From CAZNPW01 sp964575185 (GTDB taxonomy: Bacteria > Pseudomonadota > Alphaproteobacteria > Rhodobacterales > Rhodobacteraceae): a stretch of DNA of 64,000 nucleotides. The stretch lies in the NCBI GenBank assembly GCA_964575185.1, contig CAZNPW010000006.1, positions 1-64,000 on the forward strand. The letters are read 5' to 3'. The stretch's first letter is position 1, and each line of letters begins with the position of its first letter. Below, piece by piece: positions 18,261-26,440 of this stretch. Below the pieces are notes generated by a model, which saw only the letters and a program-made list of their open reading frames with translations, was not told the origin of the DNA and made no database searches. Both the position numbers and the translations under genes were made by a program.

Positions 18261-18719
18261 TCACGCGGCGCGGTTCAGCCGCCAGACGCTCAGGTTCAAG
18301 GCCCCCGCCACGGTCACCCAGGCCAGATACGGCACGAACATCAGCCCCGCCCAGAGGTCCAGCCGCCAGAAGGCCACCAGCGTCGCGAAGACGGCAAGCC
18401 ACAGCACCACCAGCACCGCGAACCCCGTCCCCATCCGCTTCAGCCCGAAGAACACCGGCGTCCACAGCGTGTTGAAGGCGATCTGCACCGCGTAAAGCCC
18501 CAGCGCGATGCCCGCGCCCTCCACCCCGGCGACCCGCGCCGCCGCGCCGGCCATCAGCAGATACAGCGTCGTCCAGGCGACCGGGAACAGCCAGTCGGGC
18601 GGCGTCCAGGCGGGCTTGCGCAGGCTGCGGTACCAGTCGCCCGGGCTGAACAGCGCGCCGGTCGCCGCCGGGGCCGCACATGCGGCAAGGAACACCGTGA
18701 AGGTCAGCCAGTAGCTCAT
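18261..18719 (-). CDS. tspO: TspO/MBR family tryptophan-rich sensory protein
   Basis: A 152-residue five-helix membrane protein (CrtK in older Rhodobacter naming) that binds porphyrins and carotenoid-pathway intermediates and tunes photosynthesis gene expression in response to oxygen. WTPPDWLFPVAWTTLYLLM and FNTLWTPVFFGLKRM are hallmark segments, with the Trp-rich loops intact. I start at ATG 18717-18719, which has GAGAG upstream; an ATG at 18731 in the same frame is possible. It follows crtB on the same strand, as in Rhodobacter photosynthesis clusters. Confidence 0.92.
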   Translation of the reverse strand: MSYWLTFTVFLAACAAPAATGALFSPGDWYRSLRKPAWTPPDWLFPVAWTTLYLLMAGAAARVAGVEGAGIALGLYAVQIAFNTLWTPVFFGLKRMGTGFAVLVVLWLAVFATLVAFWRLDLWAGLMFVPYLAWVTVAGALNLSVWRLNRAA

Positions 18720-18750
18720 CTCTCGCCCCATCTTTCCCGGGACAACGCCG

Positions 18751-19755
18751 TCAGGCCATGCCCCGATCCCGCGCCTCGAGCTGGCGCAGGATCGCGATCA
18801 GCGCATCCGACCGCGCCGGGGCCGGCTGCGGCCGGGCGGCGGCCGCGACCAGGAAGGCCACCTCGGGCACGGGGTCGGCATGCAGCAGCGCCGGCCGCGG
18901 CAGGGCCAGCGTGCCCGCGCTGCGCGTCAGCGCCAGCGCCAGCCAGCCGACCTTCCGCAGCTTGCCGGTGGTCGCCCGCCGCGTGACGGAATCATTCCCG
19001 TTCGCCCGGATCCGCGTCCCGATCCCGGCGTAGATCTGCGCGGCGGCGAAGATCCCCGGCCGGCAGGCCAAGGGCAGCGCCGCCACCCCCGCCCCGGCCC
19101 GCAGGTAGTGCCGGTCGGCCTCGGCCAGCAGCCGCGCGGTCAGCCGCCGGATGCCGGGCAGCGGCGCGGGCCGCGCCAGGAACCGCGCCGGGTCGATCCC
19201 CTCCTCGGCGAGCCACTCCCGCGGCAGGTAAAGCCGCCCGGCCCGCGCATCCTCGCCCACGTCGCGCGCGATGTTGGTCAGCTGCATCGCGAGCCCCAGG
19301 TCGCAGGCCCGCGCCAGCGCGTCGGCGTCGCGCACCCCCATCAGCACCGCCATCATCGCGCCGACCGCGCTCGCCACGCGGGCCGAGTACGCGCGCACCC
19401 CCGCCAGATCGTCGTACTGCCGCCCCACCGCATCCCAGGCGAGGCCCTCGAGCAGCGCCTCGGGCAGCGCGCGGGGCATCTGGAACTGATCGACCACCGC
19501 CGCGAAGGCCCGGTCGGGGGCCGCATCACGGGGGCGCCCGGCGTAGACCAGCTCCAGCCGGTCGCGCAACGCCAGCACCGCGCGGGTCTTGTCGGCCCCC
19601 TCGTCCACCGCATCGTCGGCGATCCGGCAGAAGGCATAGAGCGCCAGCGCCGGGTCGCGCACCCGGCCCGGCAGCAGGCGCGAGGCCGCGTGGAACGACA
19701 AGGACCCCGTGCGGATAGCCGCCTTGCAGGCCCGAAGGTCCTCCGCCGCGATCAC
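18751..19755 (-). CDS. crtB: Phytoene synthase
   Basis: A 334-residue enzyme that joins two geranylgeranyl-PP to phytoene, the first committed step of carotenoid synthesis. It has YAFCRIADDAVDEG (first Asp-rich motif), QLTNIARDVGEDARAGRLYLP (second Asp-rich motif DVGED) and YAGIGTRIRANG near the C-terminus. The start is GTG at 19753-19755 in a GTGA overlap with the crtI stop: the known start pattern IAxxDLxACxxxIRTGSxSFHAAS follows directly. The overlap means CrtI and CrtB are made from one message under the crtI promoter and its PpsR site. Confidence 0.95.
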   Translation of the reverse strand: MIAAEDLRACKAAIRTGSLSFHAASRLLPGRVRDPALALYAFCRIADDAVDEGADKTRAVLALRDRLELVYAGRPRDAAPDRAFAAVVDQFQMPRALPEALLEGLAWDAVGRQYDDLAGVRAYSARVASAVGAMMAVLMGVRDADALARACDLGLAMQLTNIARDVGEDARAGRLYLPREWLAEEGIDPARFLARPAPLPGIRRLTARLLAEADRHYLRAGAGVAALPLACRPGIFAAAQIYAGIGTRIRANGNDSVTRRATTGKLRKVGWLALALTRSAGTLALPRPALLHADPVPEVAFLVAAAARPQPAPARSDALIAILRQLEARDRGMA

Positions 19756-21287
19756 GGGTCCACCAGGACGGGCACCCGCGCCCGCGGCACCAGCGTTCCC
19801 AGCACCTCGGCGCTCGCGATCACCCCCGGCAGCCCCGCGCCGGGATGCGTGCCCGCGCCGGTCAGGTAAAGGCCCGGCACCTCCTCCACCACGTTGTGCG
19901 GCCGGAACCAGGCCGATTGCAGGATGCGCGGCTCGATCGAGAACCCCGCGCCATGCGGCGACAGATAGCGGTCGCGGAAGGTCTCGGGCGTGAAGACAAG
20001 ACTTGATGTCAGATGCGAAGACAGCCCCGGAAGCAGTTGATCCTCCAGCACCTTCTGCACCCTCTGCCGGTAAGGCCCGGCCATCCGCGCCCAGTCCACC
20101 TGGCGCGCGTGGCCCAGATGCGGCACCGGCGACAGGGCATAGAACGTGTCGCCCCCCTCGGGCGCGCAGGACGGGTCGGTCACGCTCGGCCGGTGCACAT
20201 AGAGGCTCATGTCCTCCGCCAGATGCCCGCAGATGAAGATGTCCCGCACCAGGCCCTGGTAGCGCGGCCCGTTCAGGATCGTGTGGTGGCCCACGTCGCC
20301 CCACATCCCCCGCGTCCCGCGCGTCCCGAAATACCAGACGAACAGCCCCATCGACCACCGCGTCCGGTCCAGCCGCGCATCGCTCCACCGCTTGCGCCGC
20401 AGGTTCCGCAGCAGCCGGGAATAGGTATGCCCGCTGTCGGCGTTCGACACGACCACGTCGGCGTCGATCCGCTCCCCCGACACCAGCCGCACCCCGCGCG
20501 CCCGGCCGCGCTCCACGACGATCTCGTCGGCCTCGACCCCGAACCGCACCGCGCCACCCTGCGCCTCGACCACGCGCTGCATGGCGGAGGCAATCGCCGC
20601 GACCCCCCCCATCGCGTAATGCACGCCGAACGCCGCCTCGAGGTGGCTCACCAGCGCATACATGCTGGTGACGTGGAACGGGTCGCCCCCGATGAACAGC
20701 GGGTGGAACGACAGCGCCATCCGCAGCCGCTCGTCCCGGACCCGCCGCGCCGCGTGCGCGGCAACCGAACGGTCCGCCCGGTACCAGGCGAACTTCGGCA
20801 GCACGGCCAGCAGGTCACTGAGCCGGTGCATCGACCGCCGCCCCAGGTCCTCGAAGCCGAACCGGTAGCGCGCCTCGGCGTCCCGCAGGAACCGCCGGTA
20901 GCCCGCGACGTCGCCGGGAGAGAGCCGCGCCACCTCCGCCTCCACCGCGGCCCGGTCGCCCGACATGGCAAAGCGCGACCCGTCGGGCCAGCGGATCGTG
21001 TAGAACGGGTCCATCGGCACCAGCCGCACGTCGGCGTCGAAATCGCGCCCCGTGGCCGCCCACAGCTCGCGCAAGCCCTGCGGCACGGTCACGATCGTCG
21101 GCCCCAGGTCGAAGCGGTGCCCGTCGGCCCAGATCGCCGACCCTCGCCCGCCGGGCGTGTCGAGCCGGTCGATCACCGTCACGCGATACCCCTTGGCTCC
21201 CAGCCGCATCGCGGCCGCCAGGCCCCCCAGCCCCGCGCCGATCACCAGCGCGGAGTCGGGGCGGCCTTTCGCATAGGTGTCCTTCAT
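19752..21287 (-). CDS. crtI: Phytoene desaturase (neurosporene-forming type)
   Basis: A 511-residue FAD enzyme that desaturates phytoene. The dinucleotide-binding start ALVIGAGLGGLAAAMRLG gives GAGLGG at 17-22, and the C-terminal YLTGAGTHPGAGLPGVIASAE is the bacterial-type desaturase signature. Since crtA follows divergently, the spheroidene branch is expected and the desaturase is probably the three-step form, giving neurosporene; step number cannot be read from sequence. A PpsR site lies 15 bases before the ATG (21285-21287). Confidence 0.95.
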   Translation of the reverse strand: MKDTYAKGRPDSALVIGAGLGGLAAAMRLGAKGYRVTVIDRLDTPGGRGSAIWADGHRFDLGPTIVTVPQGLRELWAATGRDFDADVRLVPMDPFYTIRWPDGSRFAMSGDRAAVEAEVARLSPGDVAGYRRFLRDAEARYRFGFEDLGRRSMHRLSDLLAVLPKFAWYRADRSVAAHAARRVRDERLRMALSFHPLFIGGDPFHVTSMYALVSHLEAAFGVHYAMGGVAAIASAMQRVVEAQGGAVRFGVEADEIVVERGRARGVRLVSGERIDADVVVSNADSGHTYSRLLRNLRRKRWSDARLDRTRWSMGLFVWYFGTRGTRGMWGDVGHHTILNGPRYQGLVRDIFICGHLAEDMSLYVHRPSVTDPSCAPEGGDTFYALSPVPHLGHARQVDWARMAGPYRQRVQKVLEDQLLPGLSSHLTSSLVFTPETFRDRYLSPHGAGFSIEPRILQSAWFRPHNVVEEVPGLYLTGAGTHPGAGLPGVIASAEVLGTLVPRARVPVLVDP

Positions 21288-21302
21288 GCGGGCAGTCTAG
21301 AC

Positions 21303-21320
21303 TGTCCACTGAAATTGACA
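21303..21320. promoter_or_regulatory. PpsR/CrtJ operator 1, crtI side
   Basis: Perfect TGT-N12-ACA: TGT at 21303-21305 and ACA at 21318-21320. PpsR (CrtJ) represses crt, bch and puc genes under oxygen and light through such sites, often in pairs. This one is 16-33 bp upstream of the crtI start codon in the 114-bp gap between crtI and crtA. Confidence 0.85.
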
Positions 21321-21377
21321 ACTGCCATCGGGCTGCGACACATCAAGCCTTTACCCCCCGCGCCCGGGCGATTAGCC

Positions 21378-21395
21378 TGTCAGGCAAGGCAGACA
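21378..21395. promoter_or_regulatory. PpsR/CrtJ operator 2, crtA side
   Basis: Perfect TGT-N12-ACA: TGT at 21378-21380 and ACA at 21393-21395. It ends only six bases before the crtA ATG and covers the AAGG that would be the ribosome site. The centre-to-centre distance to operator 1 is 75 bp, so the two could be bridged by one repressor tetramer. Confidence 0.85.
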
Positions 21396-21401
21396 GTCCG
21401 C

Positions 21402-22112
21402 ATGCAGACCACCACCCTCTCGCTCTTCCGCTTCGACAGCCTGTCCTCCCGCGCCTGGGTGCTGGGCCAGATGGGGGCGGCGCGGCTGTCCTTCCGCCGG
21501 ATGCCCCAGGCGCTGTTCTGGAAGCTCTGCGGCTCGGGCACCGGCCAGGGCTTCACCCCGCGCCCGAACTGGGCCGTCTGGGCGATCCTCGCCGTCTGGC
21601 CCGATCCCGACACCGCCATGGCGCAGGTCGCCACCGCCCGCGTCTACACCCGCTGGCGCGCGCGCGCCGGCGAAAGCTGGACCGTCTTCCTCGCCCCCAC
21701 CGCCTCGCGCGGCCTCTGGGCCGGGACGAACCCCTTCGCCCCCCAGACCGCCGCCCAAGGCCCCGTCGCCGCGCTGACCCGCGCGACGATCCGCCTGCGC
21801 CACCTGCACCGCTTCTGGGGGCAGGAGCCGGGCATCTCCGCCGCCATCGCGCAGGACCCCCACGTCGCCTTCAAGATCGGCATCGGCGAGCTTCCCATGC
21901 TGCACCAGGTCACCTTCTCGCTCTGGCCCGACCCCGCCGCCATGGCCGGCTTCGCCCGCGGCGACGGCCCCCACGGCCGCGCCATCCGCGCCGTCCGCGA
22001 CGGCGCCTGGTTCCGCGAGGAGCTCTACGCCCGCTTCCGCATCCTCGGTGCCACCGGCACCTGGGGCGGCGAGAACCCCCTGACGCGCCTCGACTTTCCG
22101 GCCGCCGCGTGA
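21402..22112 (+). CDS. crtA: Spheroidene monooxygenase
   Basis: A 236-residue enzyme that adds keto groups to spheroidene to give spheroidenone when oxygen is present. The start MQTTTLSLFRFDSLSSRAWVLGQM and the downstream GTGQGFTPRPNWAVWAIL region are typical. It is first in a chain crtA-bchI-bchD-bchO in which each stop overlaps the next start by four bases. The ATG at 21402 is the only sensible start; the PpsR operator lies immediately before it. Confidence 0.93.
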   Translation: MQTTTLSLFRFDSLSSRAWVLGQMGAARLSFRRMPQALFWKLCGSGTGQGFTPRPNWAVWAILAVWPDPDTAMAQVATARVYTRWRARAGESWTVFLAPTASRGLWAGTNPFAPQTAAQGPVAALTRATIRLRHLHRFWGQEPGISAAIAQDPHVAFKIGIGELPMLHQVTFSLWPDPAAMAGFARGDGPHGRAIRAVRDGAWFREELYARFRILGATGTWGGENPLTRLDFPAAA

Positions 22113-23113
22113 AGGCCCCCTTCCCCTTCTCCGCCATCGTGGGGCAAGAGGACATGCGCACCGCCATGCTCCTCACCGCGGTCGACCCCGGCATCGGCGG
22201 CGTCCTCGTCTTCGGCGACCGCGGCACCGGCAAGTCCACCGCCGTCCGCGCGCTGGCCGCCCTCCTCCCCCCGATCCGCGCGGTCGAGAACTGCCCGGTC
22301 AACTCGCCCTCCTCCGCCGAGGTCCCCCCCTGGGTCCAGGGCGCCGGGCCCCGCACGGTCGAAAAACCCACCCCCGTCGTCGACCTCCCCCTCGGCGTCA
22401 CCGAGGACCGCGTCACCGGCGCGCTCGACATCGAACGCGCGCTCACCCGCGGCGAAAAGGCCTTCGAGGCCGGCCTCCTCGCCCGCGCCAACCGCGGCTA
22501 CCTCTACATCGACGAGGTCAACCTGCTGGAAGACCACATCGTCGACCTCCTCCTCGACGTCGCCCAGTCCGGCGAGAACGTCGTCGAACGCGAGGGCCTG
22601 TCGATCCGCCACCCCGCCCGCTTCGTCCTCGTCGGCTCCGGCAACCCCGAGGAAGGCGAACTCCGCCCCCAGCTCCTCGACCGCTTCGGCCTGTCGGTCG
22701 ACGTCGCCTCCCCCCGCGACATCGCCACGCGGGTCGAGGTCATGCAGCGCCGCGACGCCTGGGACCGCGACCACGAGGCCTTCATGGCCCGCTGGGGCAA
22801 GCGCGACGCCAGGCTCCGCAAGCAGATCCTCGCCGCGCGCAAGGCCCTGCCCGCCATCGCCACGCCGAACACCACCCTGCACGACTGCGCCGCGCTCTGC
22901 ATCGCGCTCGGCTCCGACGGCCTGCGGGGCGAGCTCACCCTCCTCCGCGCCGCCCGCGCGCTCGCGGCCCTCGACGCCGCACCCGCCGTCACCCGCGACC
23001 ACCTCCGCCGCACGGCCCCCATGGCGCTCGGCCACCGCCTGCGCCGCGACCCGCTGGACGAGGTCGGATCGGCCCAGCGCGTCGCCCGCACCCTGGCCGA
23101 GGTCCTGCCGTGA
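22109..23113 (+). CDS. bchI: Magnesium chelatase subunit I
   Basis: A 334-residue AAA+ ATPase that, with BchD and BchH, inserts magnesium into protoporphyrin IX at the entry to bacteriochlorophyll synthesis. FPFSAIVGQEDMRTAMLL is the family start, Walker A GDRGTGKS is at 36-43, Walker B GYLYIDEVNLL at about 132-142, and VLVGSGNPEEGELRPQLLDRF carries the sensor and arginine finger. The start codon is GTG at 22109 in a GTGA overlap with crtA. The large subunit gene bchH is not in the window. Confidence 0.96.
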   Translation: MKAPFPFSAIVGQEDMRTAMLLTAVDPGIGGVLVFGDRGTGKSTAVRALAALLPPIRAVENCPVNSPSSAEVPPWVQGAGPRTVEKPTPVVDLPLGVTEDRVTGALDIERALTRGEKAFEAGLLARANRGYLYIDEVNLLEDHIVDLLLDVAQSGENVVEREGLSIRHPARFVLVGSGNPEEGELRPQLLDRFGLSVDVASPRDIATRVEVMQRRDAWDRDHEAFMARWGKRDARLRKQILAARKALPAIATPNTTLHDCAALCIALGSDGLRGELTLLRAARALAALDAAPAVTRDHLRRTAPMALGHRLRRDPLDEVGSAQRVARTLAEVLP

Positions 23114-24720
23114 GCGACCGCATCGCCGCCGCGCTGGCGGTGCTGGCGCTGGACCCCACCGGCATCGGCGGCCTGTGGCTGCGCGGCCGCGCCGGGCCGG
23201 TGCGCGACGCGGTGGCGGCCGCCCTCCCCCCGGCGCGCAGGCTCCACCCCGGCATCGACGACGCCAGCCTCCACGGCGCGCTCGACCTCGCCGCGACGCT
23301 CGCCGCCGGGCGCAGCGTGATGGGGCGCGGCCTCCTCTCCGACCCCGGCCTCCTCACCCTGACCATGGCCGAAGGCTGCCCGAAGGGCCTCGCCGCGCGG
23401 CTCGGGGCGGCGATGGACGCAGGCACGCACGGGGTCGTGGCGCTCGACGAATCGGACGGCGACGACGCCCCGCCCGCCGCGCTGACCGACCGGCTCGGCC
23501 TGTTCCTCGCGACCGACGGCCTCGTCTGGTCCGACATGGCCCCCCTCACCCCACCCGACCTCGCCGCCGCCCGCGCCGCGCTGCCCCACGTCATCACCCC
23601 CGCGGGCCTGCCCGAGACGCTCGCCCGCGTGGCCGCCCGCCTCGGCATCGCCTCGCTCCGCGCGCCGCTCCGGGCGCTCGCCGCCGCCCGCGCGCTCGCC
23701 GCACTGACCGGCCACGCGATCATCCCCGACGCCGCCGTCCGCCAGGCCGTCGAACTCACCCTCGCCCACCGCGCCCGCCCCGCGACCGAACCAAGCCCCC
23801 CGCCGCCCGAGCCCCCGCGTCCCGGCGAAGGCCGGGACCTCGACCGCGCCGAAACCATCCCCGAGGACCTCCTCATCGCCGCCGCCCGCGCCGCACTTCC
23901 TCCCGACCTCCTCGCCGCGCTGGCGGCAGGCCGCGCCGCCCGCGCGGCCAAGGGCACATCCGGCACCGGAGGCACCCGCGCGGGCAACCGCCGCGGCCGC
24001 CCCCTGCCCGCGCGCCCCGGCCGTCTCGGCACCGGGGCGCGCGTCGACCTCATCGCCACGCTGCGCGCCGCCGCCCCCTGGCAGCCGCTGCGCCGCCAGG
24101 CAGGCGGCGACAGGCTCCACATCCGCCCCGCCGACATCCGCCTGAAACGCTACCGGGAAACCTCCGACCGCGTCCTCGTCTTCGCCGTCGACGCCTCCGG
24201 CTCCGCCGCGCTCGCCCGCCTGGCCGAGGCCAAGGGCGCGGTCGAACTCATGCTCGCCCAGGCCTACGCCCGCCGCGACCACGTCGCGCTGGTCGCCTTC
24301 CGCGGCACGACCGCCGAGGTCATGCTGCCCCCCACCCGCAGCCTCGTCCAGACCAAGCGCCGGCTCGCGGGCCTCCCCGGCGGCGGCGGCACGCCCCTCG
24401 CCCAGGGCCTCGACGCCGCCCTCGCCCTCGCCCTCCAGGCCCGCGCGCGCGGCCTGACCCCGACCCTCGCGCTCCTCACCGACGGCCGCGCCAACATCGC
24501 CCGCGACGGCAGCGCCGACCGCCCCCGCGCCGCGACCGAGGCCGACCAGTCCGCCCGCCGCATCGCCGCCGCGCAGGTTCCCGCCGTGGTGATCGACACC
24601 GCCACCCGGCCCCAGCCCGCCCTCGCCGCCCTCGCCCGCGCCATGGGCGCGCCCTGCCTGCCCCTGCCCCGCGCCGAGGCCCGCGTCCTGCAGGCCGCGA
24701 TCGTCGCGGCGATGGCATGA
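23110..24720 (+). CDS. bchD: Magnesium chelatase subunit D
   Basis: A 536-residue partner of BchI: an N-terminal AAA+-like half without a functional Walker A, a Pro-rich and charged linker, and a C-terminal integrin I (VWA) domain with the MIDAS VFAVDASGS (Asp361, Ser363, Ser365). GGGGTPLAQGLDAAL and ALLTDGRANIARDG complete the metal site. It starts at GTG in a GTGA overlap with bchI. The linker at about residues 225-250 (SPPPPEPPRPGEGRDLDR) is encoded partly by a perfect palindrome at 23819-23838 that belongs to a repeat family found between genes elsewhere in the window. Confidence 0.95.
   Translation: MSDRIAAALAVLALDPTGIGGLWLRGRAGPVRDAVAAALPPARRLHPGIDDASLHGALDLAATLAAGRSVMGRGLLSDPGLLTLTMAEGCPKGLAARLGAAMDAGTHGVVALDESDGDDAPPAALTDRLGLFLATDGLVWSDMAPLTPPDLAAARAALPHVITPAGLPETLARVAARLGIASLRAPLRALAAARALAALTGHAIIPDAAVRQAVELTLAHRARPATEPSPPPPEPPRPGEGRDLDRAETIPEDLLIAAARAALPPDLLAALAAGRAARAAKGTSGTGGTRAGNRRGRPLPARPGRLGTGARVDLIATLRAAAPWQPLRRQAGGDRLHIRPADIRLKRYRETSDRVLVFAVDASGSAALARLAEAKGAVELMLAQAYARRDHVALVAFRGTTAEVMLPPTRSLVQTKRRLAGLPGGGGTPLAQGLDAALALALQARARGLTPTLALLTDGRANIARDGSADRPRAATEADQSARRIAAAQVPAVVIDTATRPQPALAALARAMGAPCLPLPRAEARVLQAAIVAAMA
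23819..23838. repeat. GTCCCGGC palindrome inside bchD
   Basis: Arms GTCCCGGC (23819-23826) and GCCGGGAC (23831-23838) around GAAG. It keeps the bchD frame and encodes part of the linker (about residues 237-243). The same arms are found in intergenic copies at 38637-38657 and 61908-61927, and a variant GTCCCGGG at 59911-59932. Confidence 0.7.
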
Positions 24721-25610
24721 CCGACCCGCCGCCCGACTGGCCGAACCGCGCGAACGGCCGCCGCCTCCGCGCCGGGGCCTGCGACTGGTGGGTGGTGGAG
24801 GACGGCCCGCCGGACGCGACGGGCCCCGAGCTCCTCCTCCTGCACGGCGCGGGCGGCTCGGGCCACTCCCTCGCGCCGCTCCTTCCCTTCCTCGCCCCGC
24901 ACTACCGCTGCCGCGTCCCCGACCTCCCCGGCCAGGGCTTTTCGCGCCGTCAGGGGCAATCCTTCGGCCTGGACGCCATGGCCGCCGACCTGAAAACCCT
25001 GATCGCCGACCAGGGCTGGCGTCCCGCCGCGATCCTCGGCCATTCCGCCGGTGCCGCCATCGCGCTGCGGCTGGCCGAGGACCTGCGCGTTCCGGTCGTC
25101 GGGATCAACGCCGCGCTCGGCACTTTCGACGGCCTCGCGGGCATCCTCTTCCCGGCGCTCGCCCGCGGCCTCGCGCTGATCCCCTTCCTGCCCGCGGCGA
25201 TCAGCGGCCTCTGGGGCAACCCCGCCCGCGTGGCGCAGCTCCTCGCCTCCACCGGGTCGAGGATCGGCCCCGAGGGTCAGCGCCAGTATCTCGCGCTCGT
25301 CCGCACCTCGGCCCATGTCGCGGGCACCCTCGGCATGATGAGCCAGTGGAACCTCACCCCGCTCGTCGCCCGCCTGCCCGCGCTCGACGTGCCGGTCCTG
25401 CTCCTGACCGGCCACCGCGACACCACCGTCCCGCCCCGCGTCTCGCGCAGCGCCGCGTCCCGCCTGCCCCAGGGCGCGTGGCTGGACCTGCCCGGCCACG
25501 GCCACCTGATCCACGAGGAAGCCCCGGCCGCGGTCGCCGCCGCCGTCCTGCCCTGGCTCGCCGCGCGCCTGCCCGGACCCGATTCGCCCGACGTGGTCAA
25601 CGCGCCCTGA
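24717..25610 (+). CDS. bchO: BchO, magnesium-chelatase-associated alpha/beta hydrolase
   Basis: A 297-residue alpha/beta-hydrolase fold protein always found with bchID in purple bacteria. The start DWPNRANGRRLRAGACDWWV is characteristic of the family. LLLLHGAGGSGHS is the oxyanion region, LGHSAGAA places the nucleophile Ser at about 110, and the late GHGHLIHEE contains the His. Its exact reaction is not established in general; an auxiliary role in magnesium chelation is the usual view. The ATG overlaps the bchD stop as ATGA. Confidence 0.93.
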   Translation: MTDPPPDWPNRANGRRLRAGACDWWVVEDGPPDATGPELLLLHGAGGSGHSLAPLLPFLAPHYRCRVPDLPGQGFSRRQGQSFGLDAMAADLKTLIADQGWRPAAILGHSAGAAIALRLAEDLRVPVVGINAALGTFDGLAGILFPALARGLALIPFLPAAISGLWGNPARVAQLLASTGSRIGPEGQRQYLALVRTSAHVAGTLGMMSQWNLTPLVARLPALDVPVLLLTGHRDTTVPPRVSRSAASRLPQGAWLDLPGHGHLIHEEAPAAVAAAVLPWLAARLPGPDSPDVVNAP

Positions 25611-25620
25611 ACGCCCGATG

Positions 25621-25683
25621 CGGAAGACAAACGGAAGACGCGCGGAAGACGCCTGGAAGACGTGCGGAAGACAGCGGAAAACG
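25621..25683 (+). repeat. 11-bp tandem repeat of CGGAAGAC units
   Basis: Six units beginning CGGAAGAC (one TGGAAGAC, the last CGGAAAAC) start at 25621, 25632, 25643, 25654, 25665 and 25675, giving spacings of 11, 11, 11, 11 and 10. It lies between the convergent 3' ends of bchO and the HNH gene. The period is close to one helical turn, so the same face of DNA repeats. No hairpin is apparent. Function unknown. Confidence 0.75.
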
Positions 25684-25712
25684 CCCCGATTCAGCGGGTT
25701 GCCGCGCCGTCC

Positions 25713-26297
25713 TCACCCTTCCAACTCGGCATCCCAGTACAGGTAATCCAGCCAGCTGTCGTGCAGGTAGTTCGGCGGAAACTTCCGCCCGTGCGCCTGC
25801 ATCTCCTCCGCCGACGGCTGCCGCGGCGCCCGCGCCAGATGCAGGCCGCTGGCCTTCAGCGTCCGGTTCCCCTTGCGCAGGTTGCAGGGGCTGCAGGCCG
25901 CGACCACGTTCTCCCAGCTCGTCCGACCGCCCCGCGACCGCGGCAGCACATGGTCGAAGGTCAGGTCCCCCCGCGCGCCGCAGTACTGGCAGCAGAAGGC
26001 ATCGCGCAAGAACAGGTTGAACCTTGTAAACGCGACCTTTTTCTGCGGCCGGACATAGTCCTTCAGCACCACGACCGACGGGATGCGGATCTCCGCCCGC
26101 TGGCTGCGCACGACCGCCTCGTACTCCGCCACGATCTGCACCCGGTCCAGGAAGGCGGCCTTGATCGCCTCCTGCCAGGGCCACAGCGACAGGGGGTAGT
26201 AGGACAGCGGGCGATAGTCGGCATTCAGCACCAGCGCCGGGAAATGCTTCAGCGCCGCCGGGTCGCGCACGAACTGGTGCCTGAAGTCGCCATCCAT
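25713..26297 (-). CDS. HNH endonuclease family protein
   Basis: A 194-residue protein with a C-terminal HNH nuclease domain: CCQYCG (Cys103, Cys106), FDHVLPRSRGG (Asp115-His116), NVVAACSPCN (Asn130, Cys135, Cys138) bind zinc and the catalytic metal. The N-terminal 90 residues begin ALVLNADYRPLSYYPLSLWPWQEAIKA in segments typical of a widespread housekeeping HNH family of unknown role in alphaproteobacteria. It is not linked to a restriction methylase or a toxin partner here. ATG at 26295-26297. Confidence 0.85.
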   Translation of the reverse strand: MDGDFRHQFVRDPAALKHFPALVLNADYRPLSYYPLSLWPWQEAIKAAFLDRVQIVAEYEAVVRSQRAEIRIPSVVVLKDYVRPQKKVAFTRFNLFLRDAFCCQYCGARGDLTFDHVLPRSRGGRTSWENVVAACSPCNLRKGNRTLKASGLHLARAPRQPSAEEMQAHGRKFPPNYLHDSWLDYLYWDAELEG

Positions 26298-26440
26298 CGG
26301 GTCGCTGGCCTCGTCGTTCCGACCGCCTCGCGCAGGACTATATCTGGCGGCTTTGGCCTGACAAGCCCCTGCGCCTAGCGGTCACAGGCTGCCTATCCAC
26401 CACAGGTGACATGCAGATGACGTCCCCTTGCCCCGCCCCC

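Noticed and set aside
25621..25683. CRISPR array
   Set aside because: Units are 11 bp with no unique spacers and no cas genes.
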